A DNA stretch of 7,258 nucleotides, from NCBI GenBank assembly GCA_002702965.1, contig PADE01000102.1, forward strand, positions 3,604 through 10,861, given 5' to 3'. Origin of the DNA: Planctomycetaceae bacterium (GTDB lineage Bacteria; Planctomycetota; Planctomycetia; Pirellulales; Pirellulaceae). Positions within the stretch are counted from its first letter, which is position 1. Every line of letters begins with the position of its first letter. Below the pieces are notes generated by a model that saw nothing but the letters and a program-made list of their open reading frames with translations, was not told the origin of the DNA and did not search any database. Below, piece after piece: positions 5,259 to 7,258 of this stretch. The position numbers and the translations under genes are program-made.

Positions 5259-6236
5259 GTGAATCGACTGTTCAAGGTGTTGTTAGTAATTTGCTCCCAG
5301 CCACTTCTATTTGATTGCGGTCTGCGGGCAGCATCGCCCCAGATTGTGTCAGTCCGGAAAATCTGGGATCACGGTCGGCACAATGCGTTTACCGACTTAA
5401 TCCGTTTCCAAGACTGTTGGTGGGTGACGTTTCGAGAGGCGGAAAAGCACGGGAAAAGTAATGGAAAAGTGCGCGTCATCGTCTCTGAAGACGGATCAGC
5501 CTGGCGTTCGGCGGCGCTGCTCGAACAGTCGGGAGTGGATTTGCGCGATCCCAAGTTGTCGATCATGCCTGACGGCCGACTGATGCTCATCATGGGCGGT
5601 AGTGTCTACGACGCCAGTAAGTACGGCACGCGATCCCCTCGTGTTTCGTTTTCCAAGGACGGCCGTCAGTGGACGGATCCCACCAAACTGCTGGCGGAAG
5701 ATCACTGGTTGTGGAGGGTGACATGGCATCAAGGTCAGGCTTGGAGTGTCAGCAAACTGGGCGAAGGGAGTGATCCTCGACGTGGGTTGTTGTACCGCAG
5801 TCTGAACGGACTCGATTGGGAGTGGGTCACCGAGTTTCGGCTACCGAATAATACTTGGAATGCCAGCGAAACGACATTGCGCTTCATGCCCGATGGTGAA
5901 CTGATTGCGCTCACGCGGCCTCACTGGATCGGTACTAGTAAGTCTCCGTACAAGGAATGGTCTTGGACGAAAATCAACGAGAATCTGGGGGGGCCTAACT
6001 TTATTCGTTTGCCCAACGGACAACTCTGGGCGTCGGCTCGGCGTTACGGCGACAAGCGGGTGACGGTTCTGGCGCGAATGGATCGCGATCGGTATGAACC
6101 CGTACTGACGTTGCCCAGCGGCGGCGACAACAGTTATCCCGGAATGGTTTGGTACGATGATCTGTTGTGGATGAGCTACTACTCGTCGCACGAAGGTAAG
6201 ACCAGTATCTACCTGGCGCAGATCAAGATGCCCTAG
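5259..6236 (+). CDS. Exported sialidase-like (BNR/Asp-box) beta-propeller protein
   Basis: The 325-residue protein resembles the exo-alpha-sialidase superfamily, six-bladed propellers that remove sialic acids or act on other glycans. It begins with a signal peptide (MNRLFKVLLVI, likely cleavage after LRA, residue 24). Asp-box-like turns occur at 76-82 (SEDGSAW), 132-138 (SKDGRQW) and, degenerate, at 181-187 (SLNGLDW). Recurrent PDG/PNG turns (104-106, 211-213, 252-254) mark further blades. Candidate active-site residues are D46 in HNAFTDL, R59 in TFRE, E204 in ASETTLRFMPDG, R220, R261 and Y293 in DNSYPGMVW; these are guesses from conserved-looking positions. Start is GTG 5259, supported by AGGAG nine bases upstream. 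It is divergent from the DapA-family gene. True sialidase activity is not shown; planctomycetes carry many such proteins of unknown substrate. Confidence 0.82.
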   Translation: MNRLFKVLLVICSQPLLFDCGLRAASPQIVSVRKIWDHGRHNAFTDLIRFQDCWWVTFREAEKHGKSNGKVRVIVSEDGSAWRSAALLEQSGVDLRDPKLSIMPDGRLMLIMGGSVYDASKYGTRSPRVSFSKDGRQWTDPTKLLAEDHWLWRVTWHQGQAWSVSKLGEGSDPRRGLLYRSLNGLDWEWVTEFRLPNNTWNASETTLRFMPDGELIALTRPHWIGTSKSPYKEWSWTKINENLGGPNFIRLPNGQLWASARRYGDKRVTVLARMDRDRYEPVLTLPSGGDNSYPGMVWYDDLLWMSYYSSHEGKTSIYLAQIKMP

Positions 6237-6682
6237 CGCCGGGCCCCGACAGGCGACCTGCAGATCATGCGAGTTTCTCAAATTGGCAAACCGCTGTGAC
6301 TCGGCGCATGTGGTGGCAGCATCCGCTGCGCGACCAGAGCGCGCGGGCGCGCCGGTTGCGTAGACGACGCCTGTGCTTTGGTCCATTTGGTAATCGCCGC
6401 GGAAGCCGCCGCCAGTGGCGCCGTGCGCTCTCAACGCTGCGGGATGTGGGGCGCGACAGGGGACCGAGCTCTGGGCGGATTCCCCCCGTGGCTGAGCGTC
6501 GCAACCTGTCGTCGATCGGAACACAGGCTTCTACGAATTGATCACATGCTGTGCGGTTGTCCCCGGTTTAAGGCGCGCCGTCTCGAAGCGATCTGCCGCT
6601 ACGTTCGATGACGCGTTGCTGGCACGCGATTTGCTTTGTCGAGCGGCTAGGTCGACAACTCGTAGCAACAAGGAGAGGAACG
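6237..6682. other. 446-base gap without a supported gene
   Basis: Open frames on both strands (plus 6296-6541, plus 6378-6611, minus 6265-6504) translate to arginine-rich, motif-free peptides without ribosome binding sites, as expected of GC-rich non-coding DNA. A short CGCC/GGCG stem (6237-6240 with 6252-6255) follows the sialidase-like stop but has no T tract. The notable element is an inverted repeat at 6636-6658. Confidence 0.55.
6636..6658. promoter_or_regulatory. Perfect 7-bp inverted repeat upstream of the repeat-protein gene
   Basis: TTGTCGA, nine bases, TCGACAA. The arms are perfect and their centres are 16 bases apart. The element ends 24 bases before ATG 6683 and 12 bases before its ribosome binding site. 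The geometry suits a dimeric regulator site or a leader hairpin; no convincing -35/-10 pair was found around it. Confidence 0.4.
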
Positions 6683-7159
6683 ATGCAGCGCATTCTTGTG
6701 ACGGCGGCCGTACTGTTGGTCTCAGTGAATCTGTCCATCGCATTCGCGGGTGATATCGACGCATTGCATAAGCGCGGTGCAGCCGGTTCGCGTTCCACGA
6801 GGACTAATTTGTTTGACCGCACTGGAAAACGGGTAGGGAGTAGCCGTACCGTCGGAAATCGTACGACTTACTATGATCGAACGGGTCGGGTGACTGGATT
6901 TCGTCGCGGTACTGACCGTCGTGCCACATTCTCGGACCGCAGTGGCCGCACAATCCAACGCAGCCGGACGTCTGGCAATCGTACCTCGTACTACGATCGA
7001 ACCGGACGCAGCACCGGCTATAGTCGCGCACAAGGAAAACGGACAACCTACTACAATCGCAATGGTCAGCGAACGGGTCGTAGTCGTTCGTCCTCAGGGC
7101 GGACTACGTTTTATGATCGTTCAGGGCGGACTTCGGGATGGAGTTCCGGGCGTAAATAA
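6683..7159 (+). CDS. Small exported arginine-rich protein of six 20-residue YD-like repeats
   Basis: Not a family I can name. The 158-residue product starts with a signal peptide (MQRILVTAAVLLVSVNL, likely cleavage after AFA, residue 22). A short linker leads to a tandem array with an exact 20-residue period: residues 43-62, 63-82, 83-102, 103-122, 123-142 and a shortened 143-158. The consensus is roughly YYDRTGR-x-TG-x-SR-xx-G-x-RTT. The array carries 27 arginines in 116 residues, few acidic residues and no cysteine, so it is strongly basic. The G...TYYDxxGR core resembles the YD repeats of Rhs/teneurin-type proteins, but this match is by eye. ATG 6683 is chosen over the upstream frame because AGGAGAGG (6671-6678) precedes it and the signal peptide begins there. 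It is the last gene in the window and stands alone. Possible roles are wall, polysaccharide or nucleic acid binding outside the cytoplasm; none is shown. Confidence 0.82.
   Translation: MQRILVTAAVLLVSVNLSIAFAGDIDALHKRGAAGSRSTRTNLFDRTGKRVGSSRTVGNRTTYYDRTGRVTGFRRGTDRRATFSDRSGRTIQRSRTSGNRTSYYDRTGRSTGYSRAQGKRTTYYNRNGQRTGRSRSSSGRTTFYDRSGRTSGWSSGRK
6809..7156 (+). repeat. Tandem 60-base coding repeats, five full plus one partial
   Basis: Units begin at 6809, 6869, 6929, 6989, 7049 and 7109, each encoding 20 residues except the last (16). The DNA is less alike than the protein: the YYDRTGR core is written with different synonymous third bases in different units (for example TACTATGATCGAACG versus TACTACGATCGAACC). 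This suggests old duplications kept by selection on the protein rather than recent slippage. Confidence 0.85.
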
Positions 7160-7258
7160 TCCGTCAGTGATACGTGCCTTCACCGCGTCGATCGATGCGA
7201 CATCCGGAATATCGGGTTCACGATTTGATCTCTACGGTTTGGCGGTGTACGGACCCTT
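7160..7258. other. Right-edge non-coding tail
   Basis: Ninety-nine bases after the repeat-protein stop show no gene start with a ribosome binding site. The 16-base near-palindrome CGCGTCGATCGATGCG (7184-7199, one G-T pair) lies 25 bases after the stop; it lacks a T tract, so calling it a terminator is not justified. Confidence 0.4.

Noticed and set aside
5841..6524. Minus-strand 227-codon open frame
   Set aside because: Antisense to the sialidase-like gene, then runs into the empty gap; translation has no family features.
6296..6541. Plus-strand 81-codon arginine-rich frame
   Set aside because: No ribosome binding site or motif; arginine richness follows from CG-rich non-coding sequence.

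Overview
The window looks like chromosomal DNA from a Gram-negative-type bacterium with a moderately high GC content. A planctomycete (Pirellulaceae-like) is my best guess. This is an inference from the mix of genes: a secreted sialidase-like propeller, a DapA-family protein, a COG1082-type sugar isomerase, short secreted repeat proteins, and isolated genes separated by long spacers. No marker gene fixes the phylum.

Layout from left to right. (1) Minus strand, 1-605: endonuclease III (nth), cut by the left edge within its iron-sulfur cysteine loop. (2) 606-1183: a long gap with no convincing gene. (3) Plus strand, 1184-1819: a methionine sulfoxide reductase B made as a lipoprotein. (4) Minus strand, 1891-2763: an exported glycerophosphodiester phosphodiesterase, convergent with msrB. 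(5) 2764-3109: a divergent promoter region with plausible promoters on both sides and a strong 10-bp hairpin. (6) Plus strand, 3110-3952: a TIM-barrel sugar phosphate isomerase/epimerase that keeps an endonuclease IV-like metal ligand set. (7) Minus strand, 4044-5057: a DapA/N-acetylneuraminate lyase family protein in which the Schiff-base lysine is replaced. (8) Plus strand, 5259-6236: an exported sialidase-like beta-propeller, divergent from the DapA-family gene. (9) 6237-6682: a gap without a supported gene, ending in a 7-bp inverted repeat just ahead of the next gene. (10) Plus strand, 6683-7159: a small exported arginine-rich protein built of 20-residue repeats that resemble YD repeats.

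How they may work together. Most genes are single transcription units arranged convergently or divergently, and there is no obvious operon. The sialidase-like protein, the DapA-family protein and the sugar isomerase could form a loose carbohydrate neighbourhood. The missing catalytic lysine argues against a simple sialidase-plus-lyase pathway. The lipoprotein MsrB and the exported phosphodiesterase both act outside the cytoplasm. I saw no tRNA, rRNA, CRISPR array, transposase or phage gene. The most unusual items are the lysine-less DapA-family protein, the arginine-rich YD-like repeat protein with its upstream inverted repeat, and the hairpin at 2952-2974.
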